From positions 1-11,003 of the forward strand of contig NAVB01002232.1 of NCBI GenBank assembly GCA_002179805.1: 11,003 bases of DNA, given 5' to 3'. This DNA comes from Acanthamoeba lenticulata (lineage: Eukaryota > Discosea > Longamoebia > Acanthamoebidae). Each line of letters starts with the position of its first letter. Positions within the stretch are counted from its first letter, which is position 1. The notes under the pieces were generated by a model. It was not told the DNA's origin, did no database searches, and worked only from the letters and a program-made list of their open reading frames with translations. This document shows, in pieces, positions 1 through 6,772 of the stretch. Made by a program: the position numbers and the translations under genes.

Positions 1-14
1 AAAAAAAAAAACAG

Positions 15-59
15 GAGCTCATGAACGGCGTGGATTGCGTGTGGAACCGTCAGGCCTGA
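15..59 (+). CDS. Possible last exon of a plus-strand gene running in from the left edge (partial)
   Basis: After an A-run ending in cag (1-14), an open frame reads ELMNGVDCVWNRQA and stops at TGA (57-59). A possible poly(A) signal AATAAA lies at 95-100. The A-run plus CAG could be the end of an AT-rich intron like others in this window, although it lacks the usual pyrimidine tract. No family can be assigned from 14 residues. The segment could equally be non-coding spacer. Confidence 0.22.
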   Translation, partial: ELMNGVDCVWNRQA

Positions 60-94
60 GCGCAGCTACATTGGAAGCTCAAGCCCAAAAAATG

Positions 95-512
95 AATAAA
101 TTGTCGTTTCTTAAAAAGTACAGCAACGAGCACCCAGCTTGGGTTTGTCTTGGACAAGTCACTTTTGGCGAGGGATGGCCAAGGCTGTGCGTGTTGAGCC
201 TGTTATCGGCAATCATCGAGGATCGATCCCACCTGGTCTTCCTGCCTCACGCGCTCCACCGACACCTTTGCCGCATGCTGCCCGTGTACACGGGACCCCA
301 CCGACGCGGCGGCTTGCGAGACCGTCTTGCCACTTCGTCCTACGCTGGGCGCTGCGCTGCCGCAAGGACGCGCCACAACGAGCCACAACGAGACCAACTT
401 GTCATCGTTCCTGCTCGAGGACTTTTGCGTGATCGACATCGAAGGCGAGGAGTGGCACGTGTTGCCGGAGCTGGAGGCAACAGGAGCCATCAAGCTCATC
501 GACGAGCTTATG
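95..512 (+). pseudogene. FkbM-type methyltransferase-like fragment, possibly broken
   Basis: The best-supported part is the frame that codes at 363-512. It contains DFCVIDIEGEEWHVL followed by TGAIKLIDEL. This resembles the conserved 'DIEGAE..VL' segment and the following acidic helix near the end of FkbM-family SAM-dependent methyltransferases. This frame is open only from 198, after a stop at 195-197. Plausible upstream pieces lie in other frames: KKYSNEHPAWVC near 113-151 and MLPVYTGP near 275-298. I could not join them with convincing GT-AG introns, because the frame changes within very short distances. The remnant may therefore be a decayed gene, or a real gene whose exons I failed to resolve. 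Beyond 512 a possible donor (ATG|GTCGTG) leads into low-complexity CAT/CAC sequence with no recognisable continuation before the end of the convergent PRA1 gene at 648. The catalytic role is inferred only from the family. Confidence 0.35.
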
Positions 513-647
513 GTCGTGTTTTGTCATCACCATCATCATCACCAACCTGTGTTGTGCTGTTGTTCTTATCTCTTCATCTCCCCTCCCTCGGGCTCCTCCT
601 TCTTCTTCAAGTTGTTGTTTTGTCCCTCTTTCAAAGTCCTCATCAAC

Positions 648-1859
648 CTAGACCGTGTCCTTGGGCTCTGGCGCGGGCGCCGCTGCGCCACCGCCGCCGC
701 CACCCAAGTCGTACTTGGTCTGCTCTCCCCCGCCACAATGTCGTCAACATGAAGGTGCGCATAATGATGATGAAGAAGATGAAGAAGAAGGTGGTGATCA
801 AGATGATGGCGCGCACCCGGAGCTGGGAGGCAAACTGGTGGTACTGCTCGCGCTGCTCGCCCCACTCGGTCTCGCGCCTCGCCTGGTCAGCCTGCCCCTG
901 CATATCCTGCTCGCGCCATCATCACCATCATCGTCATCGTCATCATCATCAGATCTCCTTCATGTTGAGAAGATGGCGGTGATGAAGAGGAGACCTGGAG
1001 GATGTCGTCGGCATGTTCCTGGAAGGGCGTCACCGATTCGGCGCCATCGGCGCCAAAGTGGTCGAGGAAGGACGACACCTTGTTCCCGAGCGACGGCTGG
1101 CGCAGGGCCGCGTGCACCAGCACCACTGTGGCGCAGCGCACGCACACGCGTAGGAGCAGAGGACACGCGCGCACGAGTGAGTTTCTCTCCTGTGAACGCC
1201 ACCCTTCCTGGGCGAGGACAGGACGAGGGAGGACGCGTACAGAGGGAAGCGATGCCCGCCACCCAGAGGATGGTAAAGCCCGAAGTGATGAAAAAGAGGA
1301 AGGCTGTGATGGCCACCACGCCTCCAATCTTGTGCTTCGTGCTCAGCTAGATGTGTAGCGTGTAGATGAGCCAGTGGAAAACAAAGAGGGTTGCGAAATT
1401 GCGGGACAGATTGAGAAGATGAGCACTGTGTGGGGGAGAAGGCTAAAGAGAGGGGACTACCTCCGTCCCAGCCACGCGCATGGGAGTAGAATTGATGACC
1501 ATGAAGTAAGAGTAAGAGAGGAAGCCGAATCCTATGGCTACGATCATGAGAGGAGCGGCGAACCTGGTGATCAACAGACGCAGAAAGAGATGAGTGAGGA
1601 AGAAGCAAACAGATTTGGCGAATTAAGCCAAAAAGGAAGAATGGGGAAGAGAAATGCTTCTAGAAGGGCGTTCGCACAGGCCATAGCCAAAGATGATGGC
1701 ACTAATGACGAGGTAGTTGCCCGCCCAGTGCATCAGATTGTTTTGAAGCCGCTGAAGAACCAAGTGGGGATTGGACAAGCTGGGCAGCTGCAGCTTGCTC
1801 GTGTTGGTGAATTCCTTCCATGACCTCACCGGCATGCCCATCTTTTGGAGGACAGACAT
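648..1859 (-). CDS. PRA1-family (prenylated Rab acceptor / ARL6IP5-like) membrane protein
   Basis: Exons on the minus strand: 1859-1678, 1563-1461, 1346-1241, 1125-995, 897-817 and 719-648. They total 675 nt and encode 224 aa in unbroken phase, with GT-AG ends throughout. An in-frame TGA directly precedes the start ATG. The order matches PRA1 proteins: an N-terminal region (VRSWKEF, then NPHLVLQRLQNNL); a first hydrophobic hairpin at about residues 49-83 (NYLVISAIIFGYGL, then FAAPLMIVAIGFGF); a short polar link (STKHK); a second hairpin at about 102-133; then VHAALRQPSLGNKVSSF, the family's 'hAsLR' motif. PRA1 proteins sit in ER/Golgi membranes, bind prenylated Rab GTPases and influence vesicle traffic. 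The part after the motif resembles animal ARL6IP5. The tail at 175-224 is hydrophilic, Gln/Arg-rich, and ends in a Gly/Ala/Pro stretch. Exons 5 and 6 are the least certain; reading through the exon 4 donor would give a Met-rich tail instead. Confidence 0.85.
916..951. repeat. Imperfect (ATC/GTC)n trinucleotide repeat inside a PRA1 intron
   Basis: A run of atc/gtc triplets fills much of the fourth PRA1 intron (994-898). A related CAT/CAC run lies at 525-543, next to the methyltransferase-like fragment. Read in frame these would give poly-His or poly-Met, which explains spurious open frames here. Confidence 0.75.
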
Positions 1860-2070
1860 TCACACAGATGAAACAGATAGGCGTCGCTACACGAGAAGCG
1901 CAAGTTCTCGCGCGTTGTTTTTGTGCCCGCTTTACCCATGAGGTATGTTAGGAATGCTACAAAACAGGTGAGAGCAAATTACTCGAATATCGTGTGATTG
2001 TATTTTTGTGCAGTATTTACAGTTTCCGTTTTCCTGTGCGACCAGGAAGGAAGGCAGGATGAACCACCAC
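1860..2070. promoter_or_regulatory. Spacer: PRA1 upstream region and homeodomain gene 3' end
   Basis: 211 bp between two minus-strand genes. It must hold the 3' processing signals of the homeodomain gene and the PRA1 promoter. No canonical TATA box or AATAAA on the minus strand was found. A small inverted repeat (GAGAA, then TTCTC) lies near 1899-1915. Confidence 0.4.
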
Positions 2071-3450
2071 TTAGTGGTCTTCGGGGAGCATGTCGAGCTT
2101 GCCGTCAAACCCGACAGCGAGGTTGTGGAAAGTAACTTCTCGCTTTCCGCCGCTCTCGCTCTCGTGGTGCTCCTTGTGCTCGTTGTCGATGCGCTTGAGG
2201 CGGGCGCGCTTGTTCTGGAACCAGATGGTGATGCTCCGCTCCTTCATGCCCAGCTTCTTGGCGATCACCTTCTTGGTCGACGGCCCGGGGAAGGGCTCGA
2301 CAGCAAACACCTGCTCGAGCACGGCCACCTGGCGCGCCGAGATGCGTCGTCGCGGCTTCTTCTGGCCCTTGGCGGCGGCTTCTTCGTCGCTCGCCTCGTC
2401 GACTATCACGTCAGCGCCATTCAGGATGTCATCCAGCGTTGGCAGCGCCGAGACCACATCGGCGGCCGGGCCGGTCGTCGGCGATGACGGCGAAGATGAA
2501 GAGGGCGATGGTGATGAAGGCGAGAAGGATGATGAAGGCGGGGTCAGGGGCGAGGCCGGCGAGGCCGTGGCCTTGTTGTTATTGGCGGCGGCGCCGCCGT
2601 TCTTGCGTTGTGACCGTTGTTGGAGGCGCTGCGCCTTGAGCTCCTGCTTCTTGTGCTGGAGCTGCTGCAGCTTGAGGACCTGCTGCTGGCGATTCCACAC
2701 CTTGAGGACCAGCTCCGTGTGCTGCTGCGGGTCGAGCTGCTCGCGCTGGAGCTGGAGCTGCAGGTGCGGGAACAAGCTCAGGTCGCCCTTGAACGCCGAC
2801 GCCACGGCCGTCGCCTGCGGCAGCTGCGCGGAAGAGGAGGACGATGAAGATGGTGGCGTCGTCGTCGAGACGGACGAGGTGGCTTCCGCCTTCAAGCGCT
2901 TCTCCTTGGGGAGGCTCGTCGGCGGTCGGGACGTCGCCTTTCGCTTGGGGGAGGAAGAAGGCGAGGAGGAGGAGGATGACGCTGGCGAAGATGGCGCGGT
3001 GTAGACATCGGGCTCCTGCTTGATGGCAGTCGCTGTCGAGTCATCGTTGTTGAGGAGATACGACACCGAAAGGCGCTGGTTGTTGTTGCTGTTGTTCTCG
3101 CTTGTCGGGGCCGGGCTAGAGGCCGACATCATCGTCGTCATTGGCCAGGGCGAAGGCGACAAGGGAAGTAGAGACGGAAAGAAGGGATTGTTTCCGCCGG
3201 TCGCCAAGTAGGTCGAGAGTAGCGGAAGCTGCTGCGGTTGTTGTTGTTGATGATGATGTTGCTGGGAAGCCGCCATGACGCTAAAGGCCGACAGGTTGGG
3301 GAGGATGAAGAGAGGCAAGGTCGCAGTGGGTGTAGCGGGAAGAAGTGGTGGAGCTCCAGCTGGAAGCGGGGCGGCGAGAGAGGGCTTGGCGCTTCGCAAC
3401 TCAAACAGGGCTTGAGCTGCATCTTGGTGGTGTAAACTGAGAAGTGACAT
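2071..3450 (-). CDS. Homeodomain transcription factor, single exon
   Basis: The 459-aa product has a homeodomain at residues 363-422 (about nt 2364-2185). Diagnostic residues fit the 60-residue scheme: R5, L16, F20 and helix 3 ITIWFQNKRARLKR, with W48, F49, Q50, N51 and R53. There is no three-residue TALE insertion. N-terminal to it are a Gln/His run (63-74), a ψKxE sumoylation-like motif IKQE (143-146), a basic likely nuclear signal (PKRK at 168-171, KEKRLK at 182-187) between Ser runs, a Gln/Leu-rich probable coiled coil (about 229-282), a Ser/Pro linker, and an acidic-hydrophobic patch LPTLDDIL (336-343) that could be an activation or contact motif. Expected role: nuclear, sequence-specific DNA binding; the target is unknown. 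The ATG at 3448-3450 has A at -3. The frame stays open to another ATG at 3714, an 88-codon extension that looks like 5' leader. No intron is needed, unlike most neighbours. Confidence 0.93.
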   Translation of the reverse strand: MSLLSLHHQDAAQALFELRSAKPSLAAPLPAGAPPLLPATPTATLPLFILPNLSAFSVMAASQQHHHQQQQPQQLPLLSTYLATGGNNPFFPSLLPLSPSPWPMTTMMSASSPAPTSENNSNNNQRLSVSYLLNNDDSTATAIKQEPDVYTAPSSPASSSSSSPSSSPKRKATSRPPTSLPKEKRLKAEATSSVSTTTPPSSSSSSSAQLPQATAVASAFKGDLSLFPHLQLQLQREQLDPQQHTELVLKVWNRQQQVLKLQQLQHKKQELKAQRLQQRSQRKNGGAAANNNKATASPASPLTPPSSSFSPSSPSPSSSSPSSPTTGPAADVVSALPTLDDILNGADVIVDEASDEEAAAKGQKKPRRRISARQVAVLEQVFAVEPFPGPSTKKVIAKKLGMKERSITIWFQNKRARLKRIDNEHKEHHESESGGKREVTFHNLAVGFDGKLDMLPEDH

Positions 3451-4327
3451 TGTCTTCAGGCAGTATGTGTAGAACAGAGTTGAGATAAAAAGGTTGTTGG
3501 GTCTCTCTCCCAAAAGGCTCTGTCCTTGAGAAAACAGGCGCTCAGAATATGAGAAGTGTGGAGGTGTCCGGGGATGGTGGTTGTGTGTGGTGGTGGGTGA
3601 GCTGGCTTTATGGCTTTGAGGCCTCCCGAGGTGGTTGAACCGAGTTCTAAAACCCCCGAAGCGGCGCCGATCGCGCCGCCCTAAAATGTGCGGTCGACGC
3701 CAGATGCGCCGCATACTCGCGTTAGAGCCAATCGGCTCAATACGGTAGCATGAAATTTCGAATTAGTTGACTTATGCCCCAATCAAAAACACGACTACCG
3801 AACCGCCGAGTTTCGTGTCACGCGCAGAAAACGCACAAACACTCCTCTTTGCCCCGCTACCTTCTGGAAATCTTGCGATGGGCGTCGCGGGACGAAAGCC
3901 GCCGCGCCTCCCACGGTTCGCTGGAATACTCCCTAACTGGCGGCGTGCGCTAAAGCGGCACCTTGGCAGAAGCCTCGCCCTGGGACCCCTGCCTTGCGCC
4001 GACCCAGAGTACGCAATAGGCAAAACGGCGCACAACTAAGTAAACTAAGGTCTTTTTTCCTTTTTTCTAGTCATCTCGTATCTTTGAGGACAACTTTTGT
4101 TGATGGATCGAAAAAGACAGTCCGGCCCTTAGGGGGCCTACTCTCCAAGAAGGTCAACAACCAAGCCGTTGTTTTGGTAAGCCATAGAAAAAGGAAATTC
4201 CCCGATGGGGAAAAGATAGTGTTCCAGAATTTGAACAATGCGCTCATTCCATCCATTTTGGAGCTGTTGCTGTGTGCTCGCGAGCCAAGGTTGCGGGCTG
4301 CTTCTGCACCCACACAAGATTCACAAC
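3451..4327. promoter_or_regulatory. Divergent gene-free spacer between the homeodomain and LEA-like genes
   Basis: 877 bp without a gene I can support. It should hold both promoters and both leaders. Visible elements: a perfect 7-bp inverted repeat GCGGCGC/GCGCCGC with 5-nt loop (3661-3679); a CCAAT box within GAGCCAATCGGCTC (3725-3738); a 6-bp hairpin TTCCCC-GAT-GGGGAA (4198-4212); a pyrimidine run ending in tag (4051-4070) that could be the acceptor of a leader intron. Short open frames on both strands at 3767-4039 overlap each other and show no recognisable protein signal. No tRNA or other structured RNA was recognised. Confidence 0.5.
3661..3679. repeat. Perfect GC-rich inverted repeat (7-bp arms, 5-nt loop)
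   Basis: GCGGCGC (3661-3667) and GCGCCGC (3673-3679) are exact reverse complements around CGATC. It lies about 210 bp upstream of the homeodomain ATG and 46 bp from a CCAAT box. It could be a dimeric factor site; this is position-based inference. Confidence 0.5.
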
Positions 4328-5490
4328 ATGCAGGGCCAGCGTGGCTACAACCCCGGCCCAACTACTCCTGGTACCTTTCGTTATCTAAATGTTTCAAACT
4401 AAAATTGACCGACCGGCATGGAACACAACATTTATTATTGATTTTTCTTTGTGGCCACCCCAGGCTATGGCGGCGGCTACGGAGGTGGTTATGGAGGAGG
4501 CTATGGTGGTGGTTACGGCGCGGCGGGCGGCGACACGGAGGGCTTTGGCGGCCCGACCTACACACCCCACCGCTACGCGTCGGCTCCGGCCGGAAGTCGC
4601 GGCTACGAGGAGACGCCGCTCCTGACCTCAGCGCCCGCCTACGCTGTCCCTGCAGCGGATGCCGACGACTACCGCCAAACCCGCTTCGTCAAGCCACGAC
4701 ACCCATGCATGTACCACGCCATCCCACCAACAGCAACTTCGTGTTTTGTTTTGTTATTTTATTGTATTTTTCTTTTTTTTTTTAAAAAATATTTTCTATT
4801 TACATTGTTTTTCTATTTTTCGCCTTGGTGCAGAAGCAAGCGGGCCCTGTGGGGCATCTGCGCGGCGGTAACGTTGGCCGTGCTGCTGGCTCTCGCGGTG
4901 GCGGTCTACTTCCTGTTTCCGCACACACCCACGTTCGAGCGCGAGGGTGAGAGCAATCTCGCCTTCTCGCTCGTCCCGTTCGCCATCAATTTTACCGAAA
5001 ACTTCATCATCGACAACCCCAACCACGTCTCTCTCTCCCTCCACGTACGGTCTTCTTCTTCTTCATCTTTTACATATTCTACTTTTTTTTATTAATTTAT
5101 TTTTCTTGCGTAGACTTACTGTTCTGCATCTTGTGCTTTGTGTAGAGCCTTCACATGGACGTGTACCACCGGTCGGTCGCCGTCGGGAAGGTCGTGGTGG
5201 ACACGAAGCACGTCTTCCCGGCGTCGAGCGTCGACCAGCGCCTCGGGGTCGTGGTGAGCCTCAACAACCCCTCGCCCATCGTGCTCGCCTCCTTTGTCGA
5301 AGACTGCGGCCTCAAAGGTGCGGCCTTCCTCGTGGTGTCCCTCCTCTACGTTGTTGCGTAGCATAAGTTGACGTTGCCTCCTCCACCAGGCGTACTGCCA
5401 CTACACCTGAACGGCACCGCTGACGTGGGCTACGGGATCGCCCACAAGTCCTTCCCCATCGCCTTTGACACCGACCTCTCCTGCCGCTAG
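4328..5490 (+). CDS. Single-pass membrane protein with Gly-Tyr repeat and LEA-2/LEA14-like domain
   Basis: Exons 4328-4370, 4464-4710, 4834-5044, 5146-5317 and 5390-5490 total 774 nt and encode 257 aa in unbroken phase. Residues 16-31 are four YGGG repeats in a Gly/Tyr/Pro-rich, presumably cytosolic, N-terminus. A basic patch (SKR, 98-100) precedes one transmembrane segment (about 101-125). The rest has a β-rich pattern resembling LEA-2/NDR1-like proteins: NFIIDNPNHVSLSLHSLHMD, VYHRSVAVG, and a final FPIAFDTDLSC. Two sequons (N149-F-T, N232-G-T) sit on the predicted outer side, supporting an N-in/C-out type II topology. Plant relatives act at the cell surface or in stress tolerance; the function here is unknown. 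The exon 2 donor (CAT|GTACCA) and exon 3 acceptor are the least certain join. An in-frame upstream ATG at 4238-4240 would add 30 Cys/His-containing residues. I prefer 4328 because the Gly-Tyr region begins right after it. Confidence 0.72.
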
Positions 5491-5804
5491 CAGCCCCAAA
5501 TATTTATTTCCTGATGTTTGTCCTCACGACATAGTACATACAATTATTCTAAATCCTCATTTTATTGTAATAATAATTCGTCCAGCAATTTCTTTTTTTA
5601 CAATTCAATCAGGAAGGAAATGTTGGAGTAAAATGAAGGAAATGACTTTTTTATTCGCGATCTTTTCTTTTACCCCATTGGCCCAACCGCGAGGTTTTGG
5701 AAGTTCGGGGGTTGAGAGCTGGTGGCTGCCCATGTTAGCTGGTATAAATTTGTCGAGTCTCGTCTTGCCTACACCAGACCACCAGCACTGCCACTCCTAC
5801 AAAA
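5491..5804 (+). promoter_or_regulatory. Spacer: LEA-like gene 3' end and GST promoter
   Basis: 314 bp between tandem plus-strand genes. The first ~200 bp is AT-rich and presumably holds the 3' end of the LEA-like transcript; no exact AATAAA on the plus strand was seen. The last part carries the TATA box of the GST gene. Confidence 0.6.
5743..5749 (+). promoter_or_regulatory. TATA box of the GST gene
   Basis: TATAAAT within ggTATAAATttg lies 62 bp upstream of the ATG at 5805. With usual 25-32 bp spacing, transcription would start near 5770-5780, giving a leader of about 30 nt. It is the clearest core promoter element in the window. Confidence 0.7.
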
Positions 5805-6632
5805 ATGACAGACCTCACCTTCTACGACATCTCTTCACCCATAGAACCCCGCTCCTACGCGCCCAATCCCTCCAAGAGCCGTCTGGCGCTCAGCTTCAAG
5901 CGTGTGCCCTTCAAGACGACCTGGGTGGACATCCTGGACATCCCTGCCGTTCGCAAGGGGCTCAGCTGCCCGGCCACCCGCAAGCTAGACGACGGCTCTG
6001 ACTTCTACACACTGCCCATGCTGCGGGACCCGGCCTCGGGCAAGGTCGTCGGCGACTCGTTCGACATTGCCAACTATCTCGAGGACACGTTCCCAGACTC
6101 GGGCGGCTGCCTTTTCCCTGCGGACTCCACCCACACAGGACTCGACTACGAGAGCCCCAACAAGGACACGCCATTCATCGCGCCTCTGACGACCAACCAG
6201 GGCGCCAAAAACGAGGCCTACGCCAAGTTCAACTGGCACGTTGACGCCACCTTTACCGCCTACGTGGCGCTCGTCGGCCAGTACATGCCCTTCAACCCGA
6301 GCACGGCCGAGGGCGTTCGGGCCCTCTTCGTCAAGCGCGCACACCTGCAGTCCTGGGACGATCTCATCATTCAGGGCGAGGCAAGAGAGCAGCTCAAGGA
6401 GGCGTTCAAGGTGGCGCTGACGTCACTCGCCAAGCTGTTCATGGTCCACGAAACTGGACCGTACCTCGAGGGCGAACGGGCGACTTATGCCGACATGATC
6501 GTGGGCGGGTGGCTGAACATGCTCTCCATCACCATGCCCGAGGAGGAGTGGAAGGATTTCAGGACGTGGCATGATGGAGTCTTTGCCCGACTGCATGATG
6601 CCTTGCAGGAGAACTATTTCGAGTGCAAGTAG
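5805..6632 (+). CDS. Glutathione S-transferase, LigE/etherase-like (fungal-type) family
   Basis: A 275-aa intronless protein. The N-terminal thioredoxin-like half (about 4-95) follows the pattern of LigE/fungal GST-like proteins: LTFYDI, the PNPSKSRLALSFK helix, PFKTTWVDI, then FYTLPMLRDP with the cis-proline at P71, and VGDSFDIANYLE with the γ-glutamyl-binding D84-S85 pair. An α-helical C-terminal half follows (about 130-265), containing YLEGERATYADMIVGGWL, matching the conserved GST region in which an Asp caps helix α6. Expected activity: cytosolic glutathione-dependent conjugation, reduction or ether/thioether cleavage; the substrate is unknown. S23 or S25, near the start of helix 1, could be the thiolate-stabilising residue; no Tyr or Cys is in that place. 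It starts at the first ATG (AAAAATGA), 62 bp after a TATA box, and converges on the FYVE gene with 140 bp between stops, a short AT-rich zone without an exact AATAAA. Confidence 0.93.
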   Translation: MTDLTFYDISSPIEPRSYAPNPSKSRLALSFKRVPFKTTWVDILDIPAVRKGLSCPATRKLDDGSDFYTLPMLRDPASGKVVGDSFDIANYLEDTFPDSGGCLFPADSTHTGLDYESPNKDTPFIAPLTTNQGAKNEAYAKFNWHVDATFTAYVALVGQYMPFNPSTAEGVRALFVKRAHLQSWDDLIIQGEAREQLKEAFKVALTSLAKLFMVHETGPYLEGERATYADMIVGGWLNMLSITMPEEEWKDFRTWHDGVFARLHDALQENYFECK

Positions 6633-6772
6633 AGGACCTGCACCTACATTGTTCCCACCTTGCACATACAAATATAAAGATTGTATTCAACATATTTTGT
6701 TTGACACATCTTTCGGGCCATGGTCCATGGCGAAGAGCAACGTAGCGGCATTGTAGAGAGAAGTAGAACGAT

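Noticed and set aside
35..982. A 316-codon open frame on the plus strand
   Set aside because: It runs antisense through PRA1 exons and introns, is made of Arg/His/Leu low complexity from ATC and GAA repeats, and lacks a true ATG at its start (TTG).
2090..3004. Long plus-strand open frame opposite the homeodomain gene
   Set aside because: It is the reverse complement of GC-rich Ser/Gln/Pro codons and gives Cys/Arg/Glu-rich nonsense; the opposite strand has an unambiguous homeodomain.
3767..4039. Overlapping 87-90-codon open frames on both strands
   Set aside because: Neither resembles a known protein, and an equally long frame exists on each strand, as expected by chance in GC-rich spacer.
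4238..4330. Start of the LEA-like gene at the upstream in-frame ATG
   Set aside because: It would add 30 residues rich in Cys and His with no family support; it cannot be excluded without a mapped transcript start.
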